Assembly: GCA_035532215.1 (NCBI GenBank)
Contig: DATKRK010000338.1
Span: forward strand, 1-49,738
Length of the DNA: 49,738 nucleotides
Direction: 5' to 3'
DNA from: JAICIG01 sp035532215
GTDB taxonomy: Bacteria; Planctomycetota; Planctomycetia; Pirellulales; JAICIG01
Shown here one piece after another: positions 33,962-41,355 of this stretch (its first letter is position 1; each line of letters starts with the position of its first letter). The notes beneath the pieces were generated by a model that worked only from the letters and a program-made list of their open reading frames with translations, was not told the origin of the DNA and made no database searches. Position numbers and translations under genes: made by a program.

Positions 33962-34148
33962 TTTTATTTAGCCCAGGCATTTATGCCTCATTATTACCCA
34001 CATTTCCGTAAGTTGTTCCTGTACCAAGACTTAAAATTGCGTGCTCTCTCGCGCGCTGGCTTTGTAAGTGCTTTCGTATCAACAGCTTGCCAAAACGCTG
34101 AAAAAGATGTGGGTAATGCTGAGGCATAAATGCCTGGGCTATTTAAAC
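33962..34148. repeat. MITE-like element with about 35-bp inverted ends (R1)
   Basis: Left end 33969-34003 (TAGCCCAGGCATTTATGCC, then CATTATTACCCACAT) and right end 34107-34141 are inverted copies with two mismatches. A/T-rich TTTA/TAAA sequence flanks both. The about 100-bp interior is less GC-rich than the surroundings and encodes nothing. The rest of the 33868-34365 gap shows no gene. Confidence 0.8.
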
Positions 34149-34365
34149 CTTGTGGGCAAAGTCTAGCGAAAAAGATGGGCAGTTTAACGGGGCGAATTTC
34201 CCCAGGACATGCCACATTCTCGGCCGCGCTTTGCCGATAATGTAATTAGTCGGCCGGTCGGCCTTGCGCCCCGGTCGCGGAACGGATCTCGAAGACAGGC
34301 TTGGAGTTGCGGCCGACAACCGGCCGCCGGCTCGGTCTGGATCGGACCACGGAAGGAGGCGCGAC

Positions 34366-34932
34366 ATGCCCCAAAAGGCTTGGATCTTGCTGGCTTTACT
34401 GGCCATCTGGGGGCCGAACGATCTCCGCGCCGGCGAGTTGTTCTCGAAGATTCGGCGAGATTTCCGCCGCAACAACTGCTGGCCGCAGCCGTTCGTGGTT
34501 CACGATCGAATTGCCGTGCGCAGCCCGTTTCAGGTCATGATCCAAAACGGCTGGCAGGTGCAAAACACGCTGAGCGACGAGCATTTCGACTCCGAAACCG
34601 GCGAACTGCTCGGGGCCGGCGAATTGAAGGTTCGCGGCATCCTGATCGAGTCGCCGCCCGAACACCGCCAGGTCTTCGTCTTGCGAGGCAAGAATCCGCA
34701 AGACACCTCCCATCGGCAACAATCGGTCGATCAGTACGCCGCCAGCATCCTGCATCCTGGCGAGCATGCTCAAATTTCCGAATCTCGAGTTCGACCTCGC
34801 GGCACGCCTGCCGAGAGAATCGTCGACATCGACGCTCGTTACAGCGCCAGCGCTCCCGATCCGCGAATTCCGTCCAGCGGCGGCGGCGGTGCAAGCGGCG
34901 CCGGCAGCAGCGGGACAGGCGCCGGCTTTTAG
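34366..34932 (+). CDS. Exported protein of the Tad locus, unknown family
   Basis: A 188-aa protein with a strong ribosome site (GGAAGGAGG). A signal peptide (MPQKAWILLALLAIWGPNDL, cleavage after RAG) is followed by FSKIRRDFRRNNCWPQPFVV and a compact domain (MIQNGWQVQNTLSDEHFDSE, LKVRGILIESPPEHRQVFVL). The C-terminus is Gly/Ser-rich (SSGGGGASGAGSSGTGAGF). I do not recognise the family. Its place between tadC and the TadD-like gene suggests a periplasmic assembly factor; this is inference. Confidence 0.65.
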   Translation: MPQKAWILLALLAIWGPNDLRAGELFSKIRRDFRRNNCWPQPFVVHDRIAVRSPFQVMIQNGWQVQNTLSDEHFDSETGELLGAGELKVRGILIESPPEHRQVFVLRGKNPQDTSHRQQSVDQYAASILHPGEHAQISESRVRPRGTPAERIVDIDARYSASAPDPRIPSSGGGGASGAGSSGTGAGF

Positions 34933-35062
34933 CACCTCTTCAAGTCTGAGTTGATAGATGAGGGGTGGCTGGCGGCAGAGCGAAGCGATACGAGAGCGAA
35001 CTGGGGCTTCGCCTAGGCTCGGCCGCCAGCCACCCGACTGTCAAAATCGCTTTGAAGAGGCG
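34933..35062. repeat. R6 palindrome inside a second inverted repeat
   Basis: An outer inverted repeat, CACCTCTTCAAG against CTTTGAAGAGG (34933 and 35050), encloses GGGGTGGCTGGCGGC and GCCGCCAGCCACCC around an R6 core. In the rest of the gap to 35302 the only structure is AGAGGGTTTTC (from about 35131) pairing with GAAAACCCTCT (to 35185). Confidence 0.75.
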
Positions 35063-35302
35063 CCAGCCGCCCAGCACTCAACCAACCCTCTTGGTCGGCC
35101 GCCGAGGCAGACGCCATCGCGAACCGGCCGAGAGGGTTTTCGGATTTCCAAGGGCGAGGCGTTAAATCTCCTGAAAACCCTCTAATCCTCCATTTCTCGT
35201 TGAGGGAACGGCGACCGCCTGACGATCCTAGAAAAGGCTCGCTTGTCTGCGAGCGAAATCGCATTTTTACCGCCTCTTTCGGCGCACCTCTGGAGAGTTC
35301 AC

Positions 35303-36502
35303 GTGACGTTCAAAGTCACCCTCCTTTCGCTTGCTCAGGGAAGTTTGCTGCTGATGCTGGCGGGCGGCTGCTCTGCGAGTGCGATCTTCGCAAACAAACA
35401 AGGCATCCAGACGACGACCTACGCAGGACCGAACCAGCCGCCCGGCCCGATGAAGCAATTGGCCTCGAAGGTTTCCAATTCCAGCTTGGGCCAGTCGGTC
35501 TCTAAAGTCTTTCATAACGCGTCCGCCAAGAAGCGCAAATTACCGACCAACGCTCCGCCTTCGCTGGCCGACAAGCTGAAGCCGCCTGACGCCGACTTCC
35601 ACGTCGACGCGGGCAACATGTGCGTCAAGGACAACGATCCCGAAAACGCCCGCATCAACTATCACAAAGCGCTCGAGATGAAGCCGCACCATCTGGGCGC
35701 CCTCTTGGGGCTGGCTCGGCTGTTCGATCGCCAAGGGCAAATGGAACGCGCCACCGAGCATTATCTCGAAGCGACGAAGTACCACCCCAGCGAAGCCGCC
35801 GCCTACAACGACCTGGGGCTTTGCTACGCTCGCCAAGCAAAATACGACGATGCCGTGAAGGCGTTGAGCCGGGCGGTCGAACTGCAACCGGATCGCGCCT
35901 TGTATCGCAACAACATTGCGACGGTGCTCGTGGTCCAAGGCCGCATCGACGAAGCCCTGGCCCACCTGACCGACGCTCACGGCGCGGCCATCGCGAATTA
36001 CAACGTCGGCTTCCTGTTGAACAAGCGCGGCCAGTCTCGCCAGGCGCTGGAACAGTTCAGCTTGGCGCTTCAAGCCGATCCGAGCATGACCTCGGCGCAG
36101 CAATGGGTCGAGTCGCTGTCGTCGGAACTGGCGCCCGAGAGCCGGCAGCCGGTGCAGATCGCCAGCGGCATGCAGCCCAGCGAGACCGTCGAGGACGAGC
36201 CATTGGAAGGTCCTCGACTGGGCCCCTCGCAGACGCCGCCCACCGCAGGCGCTCGCTCATTAGGGCTCGACGAGCAATTCGAGCCGCAAGACCAAGTAGA
36301 GTCTTCAGCGAATCCCCCGGGCGAAGCCGAGCCGTCGGACGCGTCCCAGGCGATTTCTTCAGATAGGTCGTCGCGATCCGGCGTCAAACGGCCTGCCGGC
36401 GACGCGAGTCCGGACATGGCCGCCGAGCCCGCCGAAAAAGAAGCGGAATTGCAGTATCTGCCCCCTGTTACTCCCCGTACGACGTCTCCGAGCCGCTACT
36501 AA
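35303..36502 (+). CDS. TPR lipoprotein, TadD-like
   Basis: A 399-aa protein. GTG at 35303 (GGAGAG upstream) is chosen because the product then starts with a lipoprotein signal, VTFKVTLLSLAQGSLLLMLA, and the lipobox LAGGC. At least four TPR units follow (NARINYHKALEMKPHHLGAL, RATEHYLEATKYHPSEAAAY, DAVKALSRAVELQPDRALYR and ALEQFSLALQADPSMTSAQQ), then a long acidic Ser/Pro-rich tail. TadD is a TPR lipoprotein needed for pilus assembly; position and layout fit, but the tail is unusual. The TAA stop merges with the next repeat. Confidence 0.8.
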   Translation: MTFKVTLLSLAQGSLLLMLAGGCSASAIFANKQGIQTTTYAGPNQPPGPMKQLASKVSNSSLGQSVSKVFHNASAKKRKLPTNAPPSLADKLKPPDADFHVDAGNMCVKDNDPENARINYHKALEMKPHHLGALLGLARLFDRQGQMERATEHYLEATKYHPSEAAAYNDLGLCYARQAKYDDAVKALSRAVELQPDRALYRNNIATVLVVQGRIDEALAHLTDAHGAAIANYNVGFLLNKRGQSRQALEQFSLALQADPSMTSAQQWVESLSSELAPESRQPVQIASGMQPSETVEDEPLEGPRLGPSQTPPTAGARSLGLDEQFEPQDQVESSANPPGEAEPSDASQAISSDRSSRSGVKRPAGDASPDMAAEPAEKEAELQYLPPVTPRTTSPSRY

Positions 36503-36636
36503 CCCGGATTATTCATCAGCCCACACCAACCCGAAGCGCAAGCGAGGCGGAGCAACGCACTTACCTCGCTGGCGCTTCGGGTTTGTATGGAGCGCTTTGT
36601 CAAGTAATAGCTGGGCTGATGAATAATCCGGGCTAA
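36500..36636. repeat. Nested inverted repeat (R9), CCCGGATTATTCATCAG ends
   Basis: Outer ends: TAACCCGGATTATTCATCAG (36500) and its inverse CTGATGAATAATCCGGGCTA (36616). Inside, AACCCGAAGCGCAAGCGAGG pairs with CCTCGCTGGCGCTTCGGGTT. The TAA of the left end is the stop codon of the TPR gene. Confidence 0.85.
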
Positions 36637-36668
36637 TCGCGCGGTTCGCCAGCGCGATTGGCGGCAAG

Positions 36669-36816
36669 GGGCGTAAGTAGACGTTCGCAGCGATGCCTGT
36701 AGGGCACGCCCTCTGCGGCGCGCCGAGAACCCGGAAATGGCGACGACTCGCGCTTCCTGGAACGCCGCGGAGGGCGTTCCCTACAGAATCAACCGCACGA
36801 ACCCCTACTTACGCCC
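36669..36816. repeat. Nested REP-like pair, GGAACGCC family (R10)
   Basis: Outer 12-bp inverted repeat GGGCGTAAGTAG (36669) and CTACTTACGCCC (36805). Inside is GTAG at 36699 with GCACGCCCTCTGCGGCG, and the inverted GGAACGCC/GGCGTTCC stem ending CTAC at 36784. The remaining part of 36503-36945 has no gene. Confidence 0.85.
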
Positions 36817-36870
36817 GGCGCCAAGCCCTGCCCGAAAGGGATTTCTGATTCCGCCGCTGGCTGGCTAAGG

Positions 36871-36879
36871 TGATATACT
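36871..36879 (+). promoter_or_regulatory. Extended -10 promoter candidate
   Basis: TGATATACT combines the TGN extension with TATACT, 67 bp before the ATG at 36946. No -35 is visible. Confidence 0.3.
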
Positions 36880-36945
36880 CGATACGTTGGGGCGCGAGCC
36901 GCCTGAGCGCCGTGACGAGGGATCGAGTTCGCCGAGGATTTCGCC

Positions 36946-37989
36946 ATGCCATCGCGCCTGACACCGCTGGCCGTCGTACTGGGGTTTTTTTGCACTGCCG
37001 CTTCGCCCCTTTCGGCGGCGCCGCGAGTCGAATTGGAATTGGCGACTGAAGGCAACTTCCCCGCCACGGCCCAGCAGCAATGGTATAGCCTGCTGACGGA
37101 GCTGAAGGTCGACAATTTGCGGATTCGCAAGGCGACGGCCGACGACAAAGCGGAGATTGTGGTCGGCGGCACGCAGCAAAGCCCGGTCTATCGAGTCATC
37201 GGGCTGTTGACCGGCAACAACCAGTTAGTCGTGCCCGGCGGGCGTTTTTCATCTCGCGACCGGGGCGAAATTTCGGCCTGGCTGACGAAACTGCGTCAGG
37301 ACGGCCCCGAACGCGTGCAGTCCAAGGGAAAACTTCCTTTCGGCCTGCTGCCCAACGAATTGGCTGACGTCAACGCCGATCTTTCGCGGAGAGTGATGTT
37401 CTCCACCAAAGACATGCCGCTAGCCGACGCCGTGGCCCAGATCGCCGGCCAACTGAACCATCCGCTCGAAATCGATCGATCCGCCTCCCTCGCCCTGCGC
37501 GAAGCCGAGAAGATTCGCGACGAACTCGAGGGAATTTCCTCCGGCACGGCGCTGGCCTACCTGCTGCGGCCGGCGGGCTTGGTGTTGGAACCCGGGCTCG
37601 ACCAGAAAAAGAAGTTGCGATATTCCGTCGGCCGGCCCAGCGCCGGCCGAACGGCGTGGCCAGTCGGTTGGACCGCCGACAAGCCGGCCCGCGAAATCCT
37701 GCCCGCATTGTTCGAGCAACTCAACGTCGATCTCGACGACGCGCTGCTCTCCGAGACGCTGGAAGCGATCGGCGCGCGGCTCGAGGCGCCGGTGCTCTAC
37801 GATCACTACGCCTTGGCGCGTCGCGGCATCGACCCGGAGAAGGCCACGGTAAAATTGGCGCCGAAGCGATTGGCCTACGCGGTGATCCTGAATAAAGTAT
37901 TGCACCAGGCCGAACTGAAGGGCGAATGGCGAGTGGATGAGAACGACAAGCCGCTGTTGTGGGTGACTACGCTGAAGCCGGTCAAGTAG
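36946..37989 (+). CDS. Exported STN-like protein, unknown function
   Basis: A 347-aa protein with a signal peptide (LTPLAVVLGFFCTAASPLSA). Residues of about 145-235 resemble an STN/secretin N-domain (FSTKDMPLADAVAQIAGQLN, then HPLEIDRSASL and GTALAYLLRPAGLVLEPGLD). A second similar unit follows (KPAREILPALFEQLNVDLDD, RLEAPVLYDHYALARRGIDP). Such modules are small beta-alpha-beta folds of envelope proteins. This could be a periplasmic partner of a secretin, but there is no barrel. The TAG stop belongs to the first GTAG of the next repeat. Confidence 0.65.
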   Translation: MPSRLTPLAVVLGFFCTAASPLSAAPRVELELATEGNFPATAQQQWYSLLTELKVDNLRIRKATADDKAEIVVGGTQQSPVYRVIGLLTGNNQLVVPGGRFSSRDRGEISAWLTKLRQDGPERVQSKGKLPFGLLPNELADVNADLSRRVMFSTKDMPLADAVAQIAGQLNHPLEIDRSASLALREAEKIRDELEGISSGTALAYLLRPAGLVLEPGLDQKKKLRYSVGRPSAGRTAWPVGWTADKPAREILPALFEQLNVDLDDALLSETLEAIGARLEAPVLYDHYALARRGIDPEKATVKLAPKRLAYAVILNKVLHQAELKGEWRVDENDKPLLWVTTLKPVK

Positions 37990-38152
37990 GTAGGTGGTAG
38001 GAAGTAGGCGGTAGACAGGGAAGGGCGAGCGTTACTCGAAAAAAGAATAGTGAATTAAACTCGTCGGTTCGTCATATCGTTTACCTCATTCTACCACCTA
38101 CTGCCTGGCGCCTGCAACCTGGCGCCTACCACCTACCACCTACCGTCTACCT
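37986..38152. repeat. GTAGGTGGTAGG / CCTACCACCTAC inverted repeat (R11)
   Basis: The left side (37986-38022) reads GTAGGTAGGTGGTAGG with further GTAG strings. The right side (38092-38152) reads CTACCACCTACTGCC and CCTACCACCTACCACC. The left GTAG donates the stop codon of the upstream gene; the right side ends 1 bp before the next ATG. Confidence 0.8.
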
Positions 38153-38153
38153 C

Positions 38154-38636
38154 ATGCTGACAGGCCCTCAAATCGCCGCAATGCTTGCCGAACTCGGCGT
38201 GACGCACGTCGTGTGGCTGCCCGACTCGATGCTCGGCGGCTGGGAGACGGCTCTCAGCCAATCGCCCGAGTTGAAACTGGTGCGAGTCTGCCGCGAAGGC
38301 GAAGCCTGGACGCTCGCCGCGGGCTTGCACCTCGGCGGACGGCGGCCGCTGGTCGTGATCCAGAACACCGGATTGTTCGAGTCGGGCGACGCGCTGCGAA
38401 ACGTGTTGTTCGACATGCGCTTGCCGCTGTACGCGATCGTCGGCTATCGCAGTTACCTCGTCGAAAATTCACCCGACACCGCACGGCGGTTTACCGAACC
38501 GGTGCTCAAAGCATGGGGCGTGGACCACGTGCTGATCGAACGAGCGGAGCAGGCCCCGCAACTGGCCGAACACTATCGCACTTGTCGATCGGCCGGGCGG
38601 CCGGGCGTCGCCTTGCTGGCGGAGGGCCGCGGCTGA
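38154..38636 (+). CDS. ThDP decarboxylase alpha subunit (sulfopyruvate/phosphonopyruvate type)
   Basis: A 160-aa protein matching the pyrimidine-binding (N-terminal) half of thiamine diphosphate decarboxylases: GVTHVVWLPDSMLGGWETAL, then CREGEAWTLAAGLHLGGRRP with the conserved Glu that activates the cofactor, and VIQNTGLFESGDALRNVLF. This is the arrangement of ComD (sulfopyruvate decarboxylase alpha) and of the N-terminal half of phosphonopyruvate decarboxylase. The stop overlaps the start of the beta subunit gene (TGATG), so translation is coupled. The 2-oxo acid substrate cannot be fixed from sequence. Confidence 0.8.
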   Translation: MLTGPQIAAMLAELGVTHVVWLPDSMLGGWETALSQSPELKLVRVCREGEAWTLAAGLHLGGRRPLVVIQNTGLFESGDALRNVLFDMRLPLYAIVGYRSYLVENSPDTARRFTEPVLKAWGVDHVLIERAEQAPQLAEHYRTCRSAGRPGVALLAEGRG

Positions 38637-39220
38637 TGGGCCGGCAACAACGTATGCCGCTGCTCGCGGCGCTCGAAGCGGTCGCCGAACTGCGCCGCGA
38701 TCAGATCGTGGTCGCCACGATGGGCGCGGCTCGCGAGTGGCCCAAGCTCTCGCAGCATCCGCTCGATTTTCACTATCTGCCGTCGGCGATGGGCCACGCG
38801 CCAATGATCGCCCTCGGCCTGGCGCTGGCCCAGCCCCAGCGCGAGGTGATCGTCTTCAACGGCGACGGCTGCATGCTGATGGGTCTCGGCGGCCTGGTGA
38901 CGATCGCCGCCAGCGGCGCGACGAACCTCACGCTGATCGTGCTCGACAACGGCCTTTACGAAGTCACCGGGGGACAAACGACGGCCGGAGCGATCGCCGG
39001 CGTCGATTTCGCTCGTATGGCCCGCGCCGCCGGCTTCGCCAGCGCCGCAAGTTTCGACGACCTGCCAACCTGGCGCCAGCAAGCCGCCGCCGCCCTGGCC
39101 GCGCCCGGCCCTCGCTTCATCAGCCTGGCCGTCGAACCGGTCGGCGCCGAATACTTGCTGCCGCCCCCTGCCATGCACGAGCAGATCGAGCGGTTTTGCA
39201 AGGCGCTGGCCGCAAAGTAG
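38636..39220 (+). CDS. ThDP decarboxylase beta subunit (sulfopyruvate/phosphonopyruvate type)
   Basis: A 194-aa protein with the cofactor diphosphate-binding half: FNGDGCMLMGLGGLVTIA is the GDG motif, and NLTLIVLDNGLYEVTGGQ supplies the closing Asn and the loop typical of ComE and phosphonopyruvate decarboxylases. LDFHYLPSAMGHAPMIALGL precedes it. It forms the active site together with the alpha subunit. It starts in the last base of the alpha stop. Its own stop codon TAG is part of the GTAG head of an R12 repeat, so the C-terminus (KALAAK) may have been changed by that insertion. Confidence 0.82.
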   Translation: MGRQQRMPLLAALEAVAELRRDQIVVATMGAAREWPKLSQHPLDFHYLPSAMGHAPMIALGLALAQPQREVIVFNGDGCMLMGLGGLVTIAASGATNLTLIVLDNGLYEVTGGQTTAGAIAGVDFARMARAAGFASAASFDDLPTWRQQAAAALAAPGPRFISLAVEPVGAEYLLPPPAMHEQIERFCKALAAK

Positions 39221-39356
39221 CAGGCACTCTCCGAGTGCCGTCGCTCGAACTGCCGATGCGGCCTGCGCCCTCCGTTCATTTGCGGCTGCTTCCAGCCGCT
39301 GAGCATTTTCGGCTACGGCATACGGAGTATGCCTGCTACTTCGAAAGCCTGACCTA
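39217..39356. repeat. R12 pair plus R5 head, touching two stop codons
   Basis: GTAG at 39217 with CAGGCACTC/GAGTGCC, and the inverted GGCATAC/GTATGCC with CTGCTAC at about 39337. Then CGAAAGCCTGACCTAC (39342-39357) is the truncated end of an R5 unit. The first GTAG contains the stop of the beta subunit gene. The last CTAC contains the stop of the convergent glycosyltransferase gene. No gene lies between. Confidence 0.85.
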
Positions 39357-40238
39357 CGTATTCGCCGACAATAACGCCTGCATCAATTGCACGAGGCCCG
39401 CGTCGTCGGGATACATGGCGAGCGCGTTTTCACAAACAACCTTGGCGCGTTTCACGTCGCCCTGCAAGCGCCAGCAGTCGGCCAGCATCAGATAGCCTCG
39501 CGGGCGGAAGGGCGAGCGGGGCGGCAATAGTTCCAGCGCACGCAACAGGCAGGCGATGGCGTCAGCCGGCCGCTGGGCCATGGCATTCGTCATGCCGAGA
39601 TAGAACAACGTGTGGCTGTTGTCGGGCTGCTCGGCGTTTTGCATTTCGAGCAGTCGCAAGTTGCGCTCGATTTTGCGGCGCCGGACGCATTCGCTGTCGT
39701 AGCCGCTGTGCATGATGGCGATGTCGGTGCGTTTCAGGATTGCCCCGCTGCGGATGGCCGACGGCGCAATCTGTTCGTGAACCCGCCCTTCCCAGCGGAT
39801 GTCGGGCGAATTTCGGAACAGCCGGTCTTGCGGAGCGGCCGTGGCCGGATGCCCGCCGTCGGCCGCCGCGGGGCTGGTATGAATCATCTGATAGACGGCG
39901 TTCTCATGATCCAAACCGGCCAGCAGCCTGGCCAGCGCCCGGCGGTTCGGCTCGTCGAACCAGTCGTCGCCGTCCATCCAGAAGATCCACTCGCCCTCGG
40001 CGTGCCGCAAGCATTCGTTGCGAGCGGCGGAAAAATCGTCGCGCCACGGGAATTCGATCACTCGTGCCGGCTGACCGTGGCGATCGCAAACCGCGGCGGC
40101 AATCTGGCGCGTGCGATCTTGCGAACCGGTATCGACGAACACGATTTCGTCGACCAGATCGGCGATGCTGGCCAGCGAGCGGCCCAGCGAAGCCTCTTCG
40201 TCGCGAGCGATCATCGTCAGCGAAATGCGCGGCGCCAT
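39354..40238 (-). CDS. GT2 glycosyltransferase with TPR tail
   Basis: A 294-aa protein (start 40238). ISLTMIARDEEASLGRSLAS, IVFVDTGSQDRTRQIA, FSAARNECLRHAEGEWIFWM and DGDDWF form a GT-A domain with the DxD-type motif. From about residue 205 two TPR-like helix pairs follow (TLFYLGMTNAMAQRPADAIA, PRGYLMLADCWRLQGDVKRA). This matches bacterial TPR glycosyltransferases, which often glycosylate surface proteins or cell-wall polymers. The sugar is unknown. The stop TAG is supplied by an R5-type GTAG. Confidence 0.85.
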   Translation of the reverse strand: MAPRISLTMIARDEEASLGRSLASIADLVDEIVFVDTGSQDRTRQIAAAVCDRHGQPARVIEFPWRDDFSAARNECLRHAEGEWIFWMDGDDWFDEPNRRALARLLAGLDHENAVYQMIHTSPAAADGGHPATAAPQDRLFRNSPDIRWEGRVHEQIAPSAIRSGAILKRTDIAIMHSGYDSECVRRRKIERNLRLLEMQNAEQPDNSHTLFYLGMTNAMAQRPADAIACLLRALELLPPRSPFRPRGYLMLADCWRLQGDVKRAKVVCENALAMYPDDAGLVQLMQALLSANT

Positions 40239-40319
40239 CGGCCTGCCCCTTCGATCAATCCTGCCCTTTTGCCGGCGGCCGCGAATTCCCGCCAATTCCG
40301 CTTGTAACGACGGGCCGGC

Positions 40320-41078
40320 TCAGGCCGTCATTCGTTCCCACAACATGCGATAGTATCGCATCACGCGAATCGGATCGGCCGTTGCGCTGCCTTCTTCCAA
40401 CAGGGTCCAACCCTGGAAATTCGCCGCCTTGAGCAAGCCGAATAACGCGGGCCAGGGATAGTTGCTGATCAGATCGTGAATGTGGATCGTGCCCAGCCGA
40501 TTTTTCACAAGTTGGAAGTTGTGCTCCAATCCGGCGCCGTCGAGATCGGTCGGGTTGCAGTTCCAGCAGACCGTGGCGCCCGGATGGTCGGCCGCGTCCA
40601 TCATGGTTTTGACGTGTTCGAGCTTCGACGTGCCGGGGCCGTGAACTTCCAGGCGAATCGCCACGCCATAGCCTTCGCCGAAGGCCGCGACCTCGCCCAG
40701 CGCCTTGCCGATTTGCTCCAGCGTCTTCTGCACCGGCACGTCCTTCGGCAAGCCATTGGGCCGCACCTTCACCCCGGTGCCGCCGCAATCGTGGCAGAGC
40801 TTGATGAACGCCTTGGTCTCTTCGACGTTCTTGCGGACCACGGCCGCATCGGGCGAATGATATTCGCACGCGCTGCCCAGGCCGACCAGTTCGACGCCGC
40901 TGTCGGCGAACCGCGCCGCCACGCGTTTGCGGTCGTCGGCCGACAGCGACGGCTCGACGCCGTGCTTGTGACCGCTGCGCAACTCGACCCCGGCAAAGCC
41001 GGTGAGTTGCAAGTTCTTGATCAGCGTCGGCAGATCCCATTCGGCCCCCCACATGTACGTGACTAATCCGAGTTGCAC
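40320..41078 (-). CDS. Sugar phosphate isomerase/epimerase-like TIM barrel
   Basis: A 252-aa AP-endonuclease-2 (xylose isomerase-like) TIM barrel: QLGLVTYMWGAEWDLPTLIK, GFAGVELRSGHKHGVEPSLS, VAIRLEVHGPGTSKLEHVKT (Glu and His), TVCWNCNPTDLDGAGLEHNF, GTIHIHDLISNYPWPALFGL (His ligand) and GWTLLEEGSATADPIRVMRY (last Glu). The metal ligands are present. Members isomerise or dehydrate sugars and inositols; the substrate is not fixed. It is 81 bp upstream of the glycosyltransferase and probably co-transcribed. Confidence 0.85.
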   Translation of the reverse strand: MQLGLVTYMWGAEWDLPTLIKNLQLTGFAGVELRSGHKHGVEPSLSADDRKRVAARFADSGVELVGLGSACEYHSPDAAVVRKNVEETKAFIKLCHDCGGTGVKVRPNGLPKDVPVQKTLEQIGKALGEVAAFGEGYGVAIRLEVHGPGTSKLEHVKTMMDAADHPGATVCWNCNPTDLDGAGLEHNFQLVKNRLGTIHIHDLISNYPWPALFGLLKAANFQGWTLLEEGSATADPIRVMRYYRMLWERMTA

Positions 41079-41099
41079 GGGCGACGTCTCCTGGGTCGT

Positions 41100-41240
41100 T
41101 TATGGCCTGTTTTGCTCGATTCGCCGCGGGCGGCGAATCAAGTAATACAATAAGGCCCCCAGAAGGTGAGTCAACAAAATCACCAGCGTCCAAAGAATCT
41201 TCTCGTTACCCTCCGAAGGCTCGCCTCTCCAGTTCGGATC
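41100..41240 (-). pseudogene. Remnant of a PLDc_N-type small membrane protein
   Basis: Reading the minus strand from 41240 gives EPSEGNEKILWTLVILLTHL, followed by a second half LGALLYYLIRRPRRI and stop TAA at 41100-41102. This is the conserved C-terminal half of small PLDc_N (cardiolipin synthase N-terminal-like) membrane proteins. An in-frame TAA stands directly upstream at 41241-41243 and there is no ATG, so the first membrane segment is missing. It is probably a degraded gene. It sits just upstream of the isomerase gene. The rest of 41241-41355 shows nothing. Confidence 0.55.
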
Positions 41241-41355
41241 TTAATCCGCCTTGGCGAGGAAGAGGATAGACGGCGGCGGCCCGATGCGGACAATTTAGAT
41301 TAAATACAAAACAATCGAATCTTTGCGACAGGTATTTTCGGAAACCCGCCGCTCT

